From assembly GCF_003752585.1 (NCBI RefSeq), contig NZ_RKHR01000003.1:930001-994000 (forward strand): DNA of 64,000 bases, read 5' to 3'. The translations under genes were made by a program, and so were the position numbers. The notes under the pieces are model-generated. The model had not been told where the DNA came from. It saw only the letters and a list, made by a program, of their open reading frames with translations, and ran no database searches. Shown piece after piece: positions 18,100 to 27,250 of the stretch; positions within the stretch are counted from its first letter, which is position 1, and each line of letters opens with the position of its first letter. The DNA is from Sinobacterium caligoides. GTDB taxonomy: Bacteria > Pseudomonadota > Gammaproteobacteria > Pseudomonadales > Sinobacteriaceae.

Positions 18100-18155
18100 A
18101 TTTTAAGTTCGTCAAATGACGGGGTGATGACAGTTATATGGCACTTTAATGACAG
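18100..18155 (-). promoter_or_regulatory. Double Pho box promoter of the OmpA-PstS hybrid gene
   Basis: On the minus strand, CTGTCAT (18155-18149), GTGCCAT (18144-18138), CTGTCAT (18133-18127) and CCGTCAT (18122-18116) follow each other with an exact 11-base period. These are two full tandem PhoB boxes. A -10 candidate TAAAAT (18105-18100) lies ten bases downstream, the same distance as in the pstS promoter. Confidence 0.88.
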
Positions 18156-18194
18156 CGCCAAAACCTCACGGGATGATAGGGCAGCTACAGATTA

Positions 18195-18809
18195 TTACAA
18201 CTTTCTTAAAGAGCTATTATGAGAAACTAATTGCGCCCAATCCTTATGGCCTTCGCTATGATAAATTTTAACACGACTCAGGCAGGCATAGGGAACCTCT
18301 AACCTGACAATCGCGTCCACAGGCATCGCCAGCAAGCGGGTCAATAATACCCGTATCGCACCACCATGACTCACCAGTAAAATATGCTGACCTCGATGCG
18401 CCGACAACAGTAGATCCCAGGCACGATACTGCCTCGTCATAAAGCGTTCCATACTCTCACCATTTGGCGGTGTATTGGACGATGGCTTTTCCCAGAACTT
18501 CCTCAGCGCTTCGCCCTGCTCGGCCTGCACATCGGCAATCAAGCGCCCCTCCCAGTCACCGAAATCAATTTCCGCCAAATCTTCATAGCTGGCGACAGGT
18601 AAGTGGCTGCGCTCACCAAGCTGTGTCGCGAATCTAGCACAGCGCTGTAAGGGGGATGTCACGATTGCCTGCCAAGGTGGCGCCTCAGACTCGACTGCCG
18701 CTGACATCTGCTGCCAGCCCTGATCCGAGAGCGACACATCACTGCTGCCACGAAAAATCTCCCCCCCCTCGCAGGCTCCATGTCGTAATAGATCAATCGT
18801 CGTCAACAT
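18195..18809 (-). CDS. cobC: Alpha-ribazole phosphatase (histidine phosphatase)
   Basis: A histidine phosphatase of about 204 residues with the RHG motif (LLRHGACEGG), a second active-site Arg and Glu region (TSPLQRCARFATQL and EIDFGDWEGR) and the second His (LLVSHGGAIRVLL). Next to cobT and cobU this is the phosphatase that removes the 5'-phosphate from alpha-ribazole phosphate or adenosylcobalamin phosphate. The ATG at 18809 is preferred because GAGGG lies about eight bases upstream; an in-frame GTG at 18818 is possible. The gap to cobT is 15 bases, so they are co-transcribed. Confidence 0.88.
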   Translation of the reverse strand: MLTTIDLLRHGACEGGEIFRGSSDVSLSDQGWQQMSAAVESEAPPWQAIVTSPLQRCARFATQLGERSHLPVASYEDLAEIDFGDWEGRLIADVQAEQGEALRKFWEKPSSNTPPNGESMERFMTRQYRAWDLLLSAHRGQHILLVSHGGAIRVLLTRLLAMPVDAIVRLEVPYACLSRVKIYHSEGHKDWAQLVSHNSSLRKL

Positions 18810-18824
18810 CGTTGTCACCCTCTG

Positions 18825-19871
18825 TTAAACCTCGTCCGCACCACTGACGCCAGCATCAGCAAAACTCGCCATGCCTCGATGTAACGCCAGAGCCGACTGC
18901 ACAACACTATAGGCAACAGCAGCACCACTGCCCTCACCTAAACGCATATCTAATTGTAAGATAGCCTCTGCCTCAAGTGCAGCCAACACCTTTCGATGCC
19001 CTGGTTCAGCAGAACTATGGCCAAACAACAGCCACCCTCTAATCGACGGGTTAATCGCCACCGCCATCAAGGCTGCAACCGTGGCAATAAAACCATCCAC
19101 TAATACTGGCAACCCTCTCTGCGCACAGCGAATATAAGCCCCTACCAAGCCGGCGATCTCAAGCCCCCCAAGACAGGCAAGTAGCGCCATCGGTTGTTCA
19201 CGACGAACCCCATGCAACGCAATCGCCGCATCAATCACCTGCGCTTTATGCATCACCACATCACTGCTCACCCCTGTACCCGGCCCCACTAACGCCTCGG
19301 CCTGCTCTCCAAGCATCACCGCTGCCAGCGCCGATGCCGATGTTGTATTGGCAATGCCCATCTCTCCACCGATAAACAGGTCGGCATCGATCTCATCGAT
19401 AAAATCAGCAGCCGCCTGCAAACAAGACATCAGCTCCTGATCAGACATCGCAGGTTGCTTGGAGAAGTCATCAGTACCAGGCTTAATATTCAACGAGCGC
19501 ACCGAAGGGAGTGGCTCGACAGGGAACGCGGTCCCCATGTTTAACACGGTAAACGTCGCTCCCATCTGTTTTGCCATTACGGTAATGGCGGCACCACCGG
19601 CGGCAAAGTTGCGAATCATCTCCCCTGTTACTACCTGAGGAAAAGCCGATACGCCCTGCTTAGCAATGCCGTGATCGGCGGCAAATATCGCAATATACGG
19701 CAGGTTGAGGCTAGGCTGCTCACAGCCCTGCATCGCCGCCAACGCCACAGCAACGGCTTCCAGCCGACCTAACGACCCAGGAGGCTTGGTCAGTACAGAC
19801 TGCCGCGTTAACGCCTCTTGCCTAGCCTCTTGGTCGAGCTGTTTTGCTGCTGCCAAATACCATGCACTCAT
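18825..19871 (-). CDS. cobT: Nicotinate-nucleotide:DMB phosphoribosyltransferase CobT
   Basis: A 348-residue CobT. Recognisable blocks are LTKPPGSLGRLE near the N-terminus, IFAADHGIAKQGVSAFPQVVT, NFAAGGAAI, GEMGIANTTSASAL, GPGTGVSSD and the catalytic-region LRLGEGSGAA-type stretch (MRLGEGSGAAVAYSVV). It activates dimethylbenzimidazole to alpha-ribazole phosphate for the cobalamin lower ligand. It is the middle gene of cobU-cobT-cobC. No corrin-ring genes are in the window, so salvage or late assembly is what the local cluster shows. Confidence 0.95.
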   Translation of the reverse strand: MSAWYLAAAKQLDQEARQEALTRQSVLTKPPGSLGRLEAVAVALAAMQGCEQPSLNLPYIAIFAADHGIAKQGVSAFPQVVTGEMIRNFAAGGAAITVMAKQMGATFTVLNMGTAFPVEPLPSVRSLNIKPGTDDFSKQPAMSDQELMSCLQAAADFIDEIDADLFIGGEMGIANTTSASALAAVMLGEQAEALVGPGTGVSSDVVMHKAQVIDAAIALHGVRREQPMALLACLGGLEIAGLVGAYIRCAQRGLPVLVDGFIATVAALMAVAINPSIRGWLLFGHSSAEPGHRKVLAALEAEAILQLDMRLGEGSGAAVAYSVVQSALALHRGMASFADAGVSGADEV

Positions 19872-19953
19872 TCTTTCTACCTTCTATATTAACGCGATTA
19901 TCAGTTAAAAATAACTCTATTGGATAGGACCCCGTTGTGACCGCGCATCTCGC

Positions 19954-20475
19954 TCAGTCCAACGGTGGCCCCTTGAGTACCTGGGGCAACCCTGCGACGA
20001 CCATCACCACACGATCACAGCGAGCAGCGAGCTCTTGATGTAACCAGCCTGCCTCATCGCTGAAACGTCGAGACAGCGAGCCCATGGGCACAATGCCGAG
20101 ACCAACCTCATTACTAACGAAGATGACATCGGCACGCAGCGTCGAGAGCTGTTGCAATAGCTTCGCTTTTTCCGTCTGCCAACTGTCTTTCGTGTCGAGT
20201 AAGTTATTGGTCAACCAAAGTGTCAGGCAGTCAACCATAATACAGTAGCGCTCGTCATCGTAAGCCGATAGTGCCGCCGCCAGTGCTATTGGCTCTTCAA
20301 CCGTTGGCCATTGATCCGGCCGATCCGCTCGATGTCGCGCGATGCGCCGAGTCATCTCGTCGTCACCCGCTGTCGCCGTCGCGACGTAAATCACCTGTTT
20401 GCCACTCTCTTGGCAGAGTCGCTCAGCAAGAGAGCTCTTCCCGGAGCGGACCCCCCCTAAAATAAGTTGTAACAC
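19954..20475 (-). CDS. cobU: Adenosylcobinamide kinase/guanylyltransferase CobU
   Basis: A 173-residue bifunctional enzyme with P-loop GGVRSGKSS at the N-terminus, then TATAGDDEMTRRIARHRADRP and the guanylylation-site region (HRADRPDQWPTVEEP), MVDCLTLWLTN, and FVSNEVGLGIVPMGSLSRRF. It phosphorylates adenosylcobinamide and transfers GMP to give GDP-cobinamide. Start codon is GTG. It lies 82 bases before cobT on the same strand. Confidence 0.94.
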   Translation of the reverse strand: MLQLILGGVRSGKSSLAERLCQESGKQVIYVATATAGDDEMTRRIARHRADRPDQWPTVEEPIALAAALSAYDDERYCIMVDCLTLWLTNNLLDTKDSWQTEKAKLLQQLSTLRADVIFVSNEVGLGIVPMGSLSRRFSDEAGWLHQELAARCDRVVMVVAGLPQVLKGPPLD

Positions 20476-20510
20476 AGTATTAGACCTTCCCTTCAGTGTT
20501 CAGCATGTCG

Positions 20511-21437
20511 TTAATTCCACAGCCAGGCGGCACCCCGTGCACCGCTGGCATCGCCGTACTGCGACAATACTAGCCGGGTATTCAATCGGTCGATAAAGAC
20601 AAACTTCGGCAGACGCTGCTCAAGCTCGACAAGCAGGTTTGGCAGACGAGAAACGCCGCCTGCGAAAACAATAACATGGGGGTCTAATATGTTGATGACC
20701 TGAGCCAGACAAGCCGCCAACATATCAAAGTATTGCTCCATTGCCTGGCGACAGTTGGCATCATCAGAAGCAGCGATTTGCTTACCCTCTAAAACCAGCG
20801 AGGCATCGCCCGCGATACGTCGATAGCTCTCCGCCAAACCAACACCGCTGAGATGCGTTTCCAAGCAGTCTCGCTTGCCGCAATAGCAATCCCGCCCCAT
20901 GGCATGGCCTGGCAACACCGGTACAGGGTTGTGCCCCCACTCACCGCAGATAGCGTTAGGACCTGATAAAAGCTGATTATGCACCGCCACGGCACCGCCA
21001 ACACCGGTCCCCAAAATTACCCCGAAGGCTGACGCGGCACCGTGCGCCGCACCATCAACGACTTCCGATAACAGCATACAGTCGGCATCATTAGCCATCT
21101 TGATCGGTTGCTTTAATCGTCGTTCGAGATCCAACTGAAGCGCTCTACCATTGAGGCAAGTCGAGTTACAATTCTGCATTAAACCAGTAGCATCATTGTG
21201 TGAACCCGGTGTCGCCAAACCAATGGTAAACGCGACATCGGACCACTGTCTCGCCGCACTCACCAAGCCACAGAGAGTGTCGAGAGTATCCTGGTAGCGC
21301 CGCTCTGTACCTGCGATGTCTAAAGGTGTCGGCTCGCGATGACGCCACAGACACTCGCCCTCTAGACTGAACAGCTGCGCCTCGATCTTGGTTCCTCCAA
21401 GATCAATGCCTAAACGGCGCAAACCAACCACACTCAT
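20511..21437 (-). CDS. ROK-family sugar kinase (NagK/Mak-like)
   Basis: A 308-residue ROK kinase. The ATP-binding start is GIDLGGTKIEAQLFS; the sugar-binding block is MANDADCMLLSE with the catalytic Asp. VILGTGVGGAV and the zinc motif GHNPVPVLPGH..CYCGKRDCLET are intact. The sequence resembles N-acetylglucosamine kinase and manno(fructo)kinase. Its start overlaps the ampD stop by four bases (ATGA). Because ampD acts on recycled muropeptides, a role in phosphorylating wall-derived GlcNAc is plausible but inferred; hexose specificity cannot be settled by eye. Confidence 0.85.
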   Translation of the reverse strand: MSVVGLRRLGIDLGGTKIEAQLFSLEGECLWRHREPTPLDIAGTERRYQDTLDTLCGLVSAARQWSDVAFTIGLATPGSHNDATGLMQNCNSTCLNGRALQLDLERRLKQPIKMANDADCMLLSEVVDGAAHGAASAFGVILGTGVGGAVAVHNQLLSGPNAICGEWGHNPVPVLPGHAMGRDCYCGKRDCLETHLSGVGLAESYRRIAGDASLVLEGKQIAASDDANCRQAMEQYFDMLAACLAQVINILDPHVIVFAGGVSRLPNLLVELEQRLPKFVFIDRLNTRLVLSQYGDASGARGAAWLWN

Positions 21438-22018
21438 ATCGAGCCGTGCTCACGCAGATGGGCGCGAATCAACCGTGTCGCCAGCAGGCGGCGAAACATT
21501 GACCAGTCGAACGCCTCACCGGGGTCAGTCTTACGGCCAGGGGCAATATCGTTATGGCCGGCAATACGATCCGGCGTGATGGCGGGATAAGTTAACACCA
21601 GCTGTGCGGCAATATCGGCCAATACATTGTACTGTTCCAGCTCATACGGCTGATCATCACAGCCTTCAAGCTCAATGCCAATACTGTAGTCATTACAGGC
21701 CTCAACACCACGAAAGGCTGAGTCACCGGCATGCCAGGCACGCTGATTAAAGTTGACGAATTGAGTGACCGTTCCATCTCGTTCGATCAACAGGTGAGCG
21801 GCGACCTCAAGCCCTTGCAACTCCTCGAAGCTTTCGTCTGCTGTACAGTCTAATTTGTTTTGAAATAAACGGTGTATATGACCCGTACCAAAGCAACCGG
21901 CGGGCAGGCTAATATTGTGAATAACCAACAGCGACACCTCAGTGCCTTCAGGGCGTTCATTATGATTATCACTTGGACAGGGCGTCGCAGAAGTCAGTAC
22001 GCCATCAATAATTGTCAT
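21434..22018 (-). CDS. ampD: 1,6-anhydro-MurNAc-L-alanine amidase AmpD
   Basis: A 194-residue cytosolic zinc amidase. Zinc ligands H34 (LVIHNISLP), H155 (AGHNDIAPGRK) and D165 (TDPG) and catalytic K163 match the E. coli positions. HIHRLFQNKLDC and the WHAGDS motif are also present. It strips the peptide from anhydromuropeptides in wall recycling and so limits AmpR signalling. It is translationally coupled to the sugar kinase downstream. Gene order with nadC and the aspartic protease nearby is common in pseudomonads and relatives. Confidence 0.94.
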   Translation of the reverse strand: MTIIDGVLTSATPCPSDNHNERPEGTEVSLLVIHNISLPAGCFGTGHIHRLFQNKLDCTADESFEELQGLEVAAHLLIERDGTVTQFVNFNQRAWHAGDSAFRGVEACNDYSIGIELEGCDDQPYELEQYNVLADIAAQLVLTYPAITPDRIAGHNDIAPGRKTDPGEAFDWSMFRRLLATRLIRAHLREHGSI

Positions 22019-22102
22019 GTTCTAAATCCGCTATCATCGGCAGGCCTTATTGCCCACCAGGCATCTATGACACCGATAATAACCGACTAAGCCACCAATT
22101 GA

Positions 22103-24457
22103 CTAACGCTGTCTACGATCCTGCATCTGACGCAGGTTACCAATCACCGACTCGAGAGCTCGATCAAACAACTGGCCACTCTCTAGCATCTTGACCTTTC
22201 CGGCGACTATTTCATTGGCCAACTCGTCTCGCACCCAATCAGCCACCTTGATACCGGCACGATTAACAAAGATATAGCGGTCTGTCGATTTGATAATAGC
22301 GGCCAAGCGTGCTCGCAATAATTGCTCTTGCTCGTTACACACCTCAACCCAGCTACCGGCGACCATCTTGTCTACTAGCGCAAGAGTCTCCTCATCGCTG
22401 CAGGTATCCAACATATCGTCACCAAGACCTTCGCCACCACCCCCTGCCAGCGCCTCATCGAGGCTCGTCGGTTTTATCTCCTCGGTAGATTCCGCCATTT
22501 TTTGCTGCTGTTGCTCGCTAGCAACATGCAACTCACCGCGGATATTGGCCTGGTGCAACTCTTCTAGCTGATCAAAGAGACGATTGGTATCAAAATCGCT
22601 ATGACCTGTCTGCTCAAGGCCAGAACGCAGGCTCTTCAGTAGGCTAGGCATCACCTTCAATAAGCGTTGACGATCACTCTCGCGTTCCATCGGCGTCACC
22701 GACCAAAGCAGGTTATCGACCAGCGTCATCGCTCGCTGCCACTGCTCCCCCTCACAACCTTCACGCAGACAAATCAAAAATAATACGTCGCTCCAGGCCT
22801 CGCCTAAAAAGCGCACGACAACCGGCGGCAGCTCGTCACGCCCTTGTTGTGCCGCAACTATTTTATCAACCAATAGTGCATCCACTTGGCGACGTGCTCG
22901 CTCCGCCGTTGCCCGGCCCTGCTCTGCTGTAATCGTGCGCTGCTCAACCAATCTCGCCCTGCGCTCATCCGCCTCTGTAAAGGCGGCGAAGTCAGCAAGA
23001 ATATCAGTGAACAGACTGAGGTCATCCTTAAATTCTTTAATCACTCGATCGATGACGGACTCAATTTTTTTATACAACGTATCGCGTCGTTTACCGACCA
23101 CTTTGTCCCAACCAATGGCGCTTTTCGCCAGTGCGTTGAGTAACATTCTCGCCGGGTGTTGCGTCGAGTTGAACAACGCTTTATCGATCATCGCGACCTT
23201 GATCATAGGTATCTGCAAACGCGCAATAAGCGCCTTCATCACCGGCGCCAAATTATCGTCATCTAAGATATAGCTAAATAACATCTCGACAAGATTGATC
23301 GCATCTTCATCCAACTGGCCGATACGATGTCGCTGACCACCGCTGGCGGCAGACAACTGCTTCATCAACAGCTCACTCGCTTGCTTCAGATCTTGCTGAG
23401 TTGGCGTCTCAGTCAAGTAGCCACTCTCATCCGTCGGCGGTAACCGTGTTGGTTCATCGAGTTGTAATTGTGAAAAGGTATCAAACACCTGGGCACGTGA
23501 GACGACCTTCGCACGCGGCCCCAGCGAAACCCGCTCAGAGCCTGCGGATTGAAAACAGGACAACTGCGTCATCAACTGCTGTACTGTACGAAAGATATCC
23601 TCACCCACCTTGTCATCAGGGAGCTCTGTTACTGCTTGTCCATGCATAGAGTCTGTCGCTGTTTGCTGTGCCGATACTGACTCTTCGGCAGCCGACGACG
23701 TCGCCCCCCTCTTGGGTAGGTTGGCATAATCTTCCGGATACAAAGAACGATAGGCATCGGCTAACTGTAAGTGTGCTAGTACCCCGTCACTTGCCAGTTC
23801 TTTGTTGCATGCGGCATAAAACTTCGGTAGGGCGCTTAGTACTTGTTTATCAAATAATTTAAATAACATCAATCGCGAGCGTATGTCGATTTCCAGCGCT
23901 TCACACGAGGACACGAAAATTTTAGCTAAAACCTGTGGTGACACCGGATTTTCGGTACTGTTTAGTTCTCGGTGGGGAAGTAATGAACCCATGCGAACCG
24001 TCAATAAGCTCAATTGTTCGCGACAAGTCACATCCGCCTTAGCCACCATACTATCGAAGGCCACTATCTGTTCGAGTTCCTGGTGATCAACGAGGCTCAA
24101 TGACTCACCGGACACCTTTTCTGGCTGCTTTTTCTCAACAGGTCCCGGCTTGCCCATCAGGGCTTTCAAGCCGCCTACCAGCGCTTGACTGAAGCTCAAC
24201 TCGATACCACGGCGGCGAATTCTCACCTCGCGCATCGACTCAAAGTACATATTCTGATCCGTACTGTTATCCGCACGACCAGCCAATTCGAAAAGAGTGT
24301 CGTCTACGTTATTGAAGACTCCAGCCAGCAACTCGAGTAAATGGGTTTTGCTTTTTCTCTCTACCCCCTGTAGCGCGATAGGCAGCGCTGCTAGAGAAAC
24401 CGAATTCGACGCTGTCGCCGCACGTAACGGGGTCATTTTCTCATCTTTTTGATTCAT
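22103..24457 (-). CDS. DUF1631 family protein
   Basis: A 784-residue cytosolic protein of the DUF1631 family. Family blocks are FNNVDDTLFELAGRADNSTDQNMYFESMREVRIRR near the N-terminus, AKIFVSSCEALEIDIRSRLMLFKLFDK, and the C-terminal GSWVEVCNEQEQLLRARLAAIIKSTDRYIFVNRAGIKV, which resembles a PilZ-like end. The family is sometimes labelled thymidine phosphorylase by transfer, for which nothing here gives support. The ATG at 24457 is chosen over a GTG at 24475. It lies beside ampD and the aspartic protease, a conserved neighbourhood of unknown meaning. Confidence 0.85.
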   Translation of the reverse strand: MNQKDEKMTPLRAATASNSVSLAALPIALQGVERKSKTHLLELLAGVFNNVDDTLFELAGRADNSTDQNMYFESMREVRIRRRGIELSFSQALVGGLKALMGKPGPVEKKQPEKVSGESLSLVDHQELEQIVAFDSMVAKADVTCREQLSLLTVRMGSLLPHRELNSTENPVSPQVLAKIFVSSCEALEIDIRSRLMLFKLFDKQVLSALPKFYAACNKELASDGVLAHLQLADAYRSLYPEDYANLPKRGATSSAAEESVSAQQTATDSMHGQAVTELPDDKVGEDIFRTVQQLMTQLSCFQSAGSERVSLGPRAKVVSRAQVFDTFSQLQLDEPTRLPPTDESGYLTETPTQQDLKQASELLMKQLSAASGGQRHRIGQLDEDAINLVEMLFSYILDDDNLAPVMKALIARLQIPMIKVAMIDKALFNSTQHPARMLLNALAKSAIGWDKVVGKRRDTLYKKIESVIDRVIKEFKDDLSLFTDILADFAAFTEADERRARLVEQRTITAEQGRATAERARRQVDALLVDKIVAAQQGRDELPPVVVRFLGEAWSDVLFLICLREGCEGEQWQRAMTLVDNLLWSVTPMERESDRQRLLKVMPSLLKSLRSGLEQTGHSDFDTNRLFDQLEELHQANIRGELHVASEQQQQKMAESTEEIKPTSLDEALAGGGGEGLGDDMLDTCSDEETLALVDKMVAGSWVEVCNEQEQLLRARLAAIIKSTDRYIFVNRAGIKVADWVRDELANEIVAGKVKMLESGQLFDRALESVIGNLRQMQDRRQR

Positions 24458-24657
24458 TATGATTTCTCTAGTCACTTACATCCGGTTGCCAGCAGTACAC
24501 CCTACGAACCCAGCGAAGATTATTGTTAAAATAAGCCACCCTCGCGACAGACACAGCTAAAACAATACTCCCTACGCTACACTATTCCCATAAAATGATC
24601 TTATACAAATTAAGTATAAACAGCCGACATAGAGACAACAGCGAATAGCCATGCAAA

Positions 24658-24673
24658 TGTGATCGACATCACA
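24658..24673. promoter_or_regulatory. Consensus CRP/Vfr binding site
   Basis: TGTGATCGACATCACA has the two perfect half-sites TGTGA and TCACA with a 6-base spacer; the flanks (AAA before, TTA after) also match. It lies in the divergent gap between DUF1631 (start 24457) and the aspartic protease (start 24818). A TATAAT at 24745-24750 puts the centre near -91 for the protease promoter, a position used by class I CRP promoters. Confidence 0.7.
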
Positions 24674-24744
24674 TTAACCGTATTACATAAACTTCACCAT
24701 TGAGGGACATCTATCAGCAATCGTTATCTACTTTTCCCTCGAGT

Positions 24745-24750
24745 TATAAT
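24745..24750 (+). promoter_or_regulatory. -10 box for the aspartic protease gene
   Basis: A perfect TATAAT lies 67 bases before the TTG start at 24818. No good -35 box is found 17 bases upstream, consistent with an activator-dependent promoter fed by the CRP site. The rest of the 360-base gap (24458-24817) holds nothing else recognisable. Confidence 0.45.
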
Positions 24751-24817
24751 ACACTCGCTACAGGCGATATAACTCGGAAAAAGCCATCATTCACGAACTA
24801 ACGGATCGTATAAAGCA

Positions 24818-25339
24818 TTGGATAATCAGTCATCATCGTCAAGCACAAGCAGTATCGTTATCGGGCTGGCTTGGCTATCGCTTTTTGGCTTACTGACTTA
24901 TGCCTTTAGTGATTATCTGACACAGCGTGAAAACCCCAATCAACAGCCGAGCAGCCAATATCGAGGCAACACGGTAGAGGTTCAACTACTAGCGAACCAC
25001 CAACACCACTTCCTCACTGTTGGCAGCATCAACAACAGACACGTAAAGTTGCTACTTGATACTGGCGCCACCGATGTTGTTATCCCGCAAGCTCTTGCTG
25101 CAGAACTACACCTAACTGTTGGTCGCCCCTCCCAGGCGCATACCGCCAATGGTGTTATCACCGTTTACAACACCATCATCCCTCGTCTCGAAATTGGTGG
25201 CATCGTGCTACATGATGTTCGCGCCTCACTCAACCCAGCCATGCACAAAGAGGATGCCATTCTTCTTGGTATGTCCGCGCTAAAGCAGGTTAAGGTGGAG
25301 TTAAGCAACGACACGCTTACCCTCTCTCAATCGCGGTAG
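24818..25339 (+). CDS. Retropepsin-like aspartic protease (clan AA, TIGR02281 type)
   Basis: A 173-residue protein with an N-terminal membrane helix (about residues 13-30) and a periplasmic retropepsin domain. The active-site motif is LLLDTGATDVVIP; the second strand set (ANGVITVYNTIIPRLEIGGI) and the LLGMSALKQVKVEL end match the family. The start is a TTG, since no in-frame ATG precedes the membrane helix. It probably acts as a dimer in the periplasm; the substrate is unknown. It is 80 bases ahead of nadC. Confidence 0.82.
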   Translation: MDNQSSSSSTSSIVIGLAWLSLFGLLTYAFSDYLTQRENPNQQPSSQYRGNTVEVQLLANHQHHFLTVGSINNRHVKLLLDTGATDVVIPQALAAELHLTVGRPSQAHTANGVITVYNTIIPRLEIGGIVLHDVRASLNPAMHKEDAILLGMSALKQVKVELSNDTLTLSQSR

Positions 25340-25401
25340 AGCAATAATAACGACCATCATTGGCAGCCGCTGTGCGGACAATGTTAGAATGACGCTTTTG
25401 A

Positions 25402-26271
<870 letters not shown>

Positions 26272-26430
26272 TCATAAACCACTCCTTCCCGCAGTATTGA
26301 CGACTGCGGGATACTGCTCGCGCTGAGTAAATAGCTAAAACTTATTCAGCTCGAACTCACCCTATCGTAGCCCTCTCATTACTCCATCATGCGTTAAGCT
26401 AACAGGCTCGTAACGGTAGCTGGAAAGGAC

Positions 26431-27246
26431 ATGGGCATTATCCATAAGATTGACCACCCTCAGGTCGAAGGCATTCGCCTTGGCCGCCAAAATCGAGCGG
26501 GACAGTACAGAATCAACACCTCGTGCATTATCTATCGGCTCGGTGACACTATCGTCGATACCGGCCCCACCGCAGAGTGGAAGCTGGTAAAACGCTACTT
26601 AGAGGAACGCCCTGTCAGGCGCGCATTAATTACCCACTACCATGAAGACCACAGTGGCAACGGCGGCAATATCGAATGCTGTTTTAATGCCGCCGTTCAC
26701 TGCCATCACAACAGCCATCAACGGTTACGCGAAGGTTTCAAGATGAACCTCAGCAGCCGTATGATCTTTGGCAAGATCAGTCTTGCTAACCCGACTCGGT
26801 GCCCTGAAGTTGTTGAGATCAGCCCAACTCGACGCCTGCAGGCGCTGCATATGCCCGGCCACACCGACGATCTCACCACCTTCCTCGAACCGAATGAAGG
26901 CTGGCTGTTTTCCGGCGATCTCTATGTTGCCAAACAAGTACGCTTCGCCCATCACGAAGAGAATATTCAACAACAGATTGAGAGCCTAAGAACAGCTGTG
27001 AGTCTCGATTTCGACACACTATTTTGCGCCCATCGTGGCCATATTGCCAACGGCAAGCAAGTGCTACAGCAAAAGCTCGACTTTCTAACCAGCTTTCGTG
27101 AAAAAGTGATTTTATTACACAGCAAAGGTTACTCCCGACGACAAATCACTCACCAACTGCTCGGCCGGGAGGGCAGCATGGCGCTACTCTCCGGCTTTGC
27201 CATGAGTAAAGGCAACCTGGTCGCCGCCTGCCTTAAAGACCTTTAA
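26431..27246 (+). CDS. MBL-fold metallo-hydrolase
   Basis: A 271-residue metallo-beta-lactamase superfamily protein with the full metal motif THYHEDHSGN, a third His (MPGHTDDLTTF), the bridging Asp (LFSGDLYV) and a late His (FCAHRGHI). A C-terminal helix-turn-helix-like segment (SKGYSRRQITHQLLGREG) resembles the winged end of LACTB2-type hydrolases. Substrate is unknown. The start ATG has GGAAAGGA upstream. Confidence 0.8.
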   Translation: MGIIHKIDHPQVEGIRLGRQNRAGQYRINTSCIIYRLGDTIVDTGPTAEWKLVKRYLEERPVRRALITHYHEDHSGNGGNIECCFNAAVHCHHNSHQRLREGFKMNLSSRMIFGKISLANPTRCPEVVEISPTRRLQALHMPGHTDDLTTFLEPNEGWLFSGDLYVAKQVRFAHHEENIQQQIESLRTAVSLDFDTLFCAHRGHIANGKQVLQQKLDFLTSFREKVILLHSKGYSRRQITHQLLGREGSMALLSGFAMSKGNLVAACLKDL

Positions 27247-27250
27247 ACCT

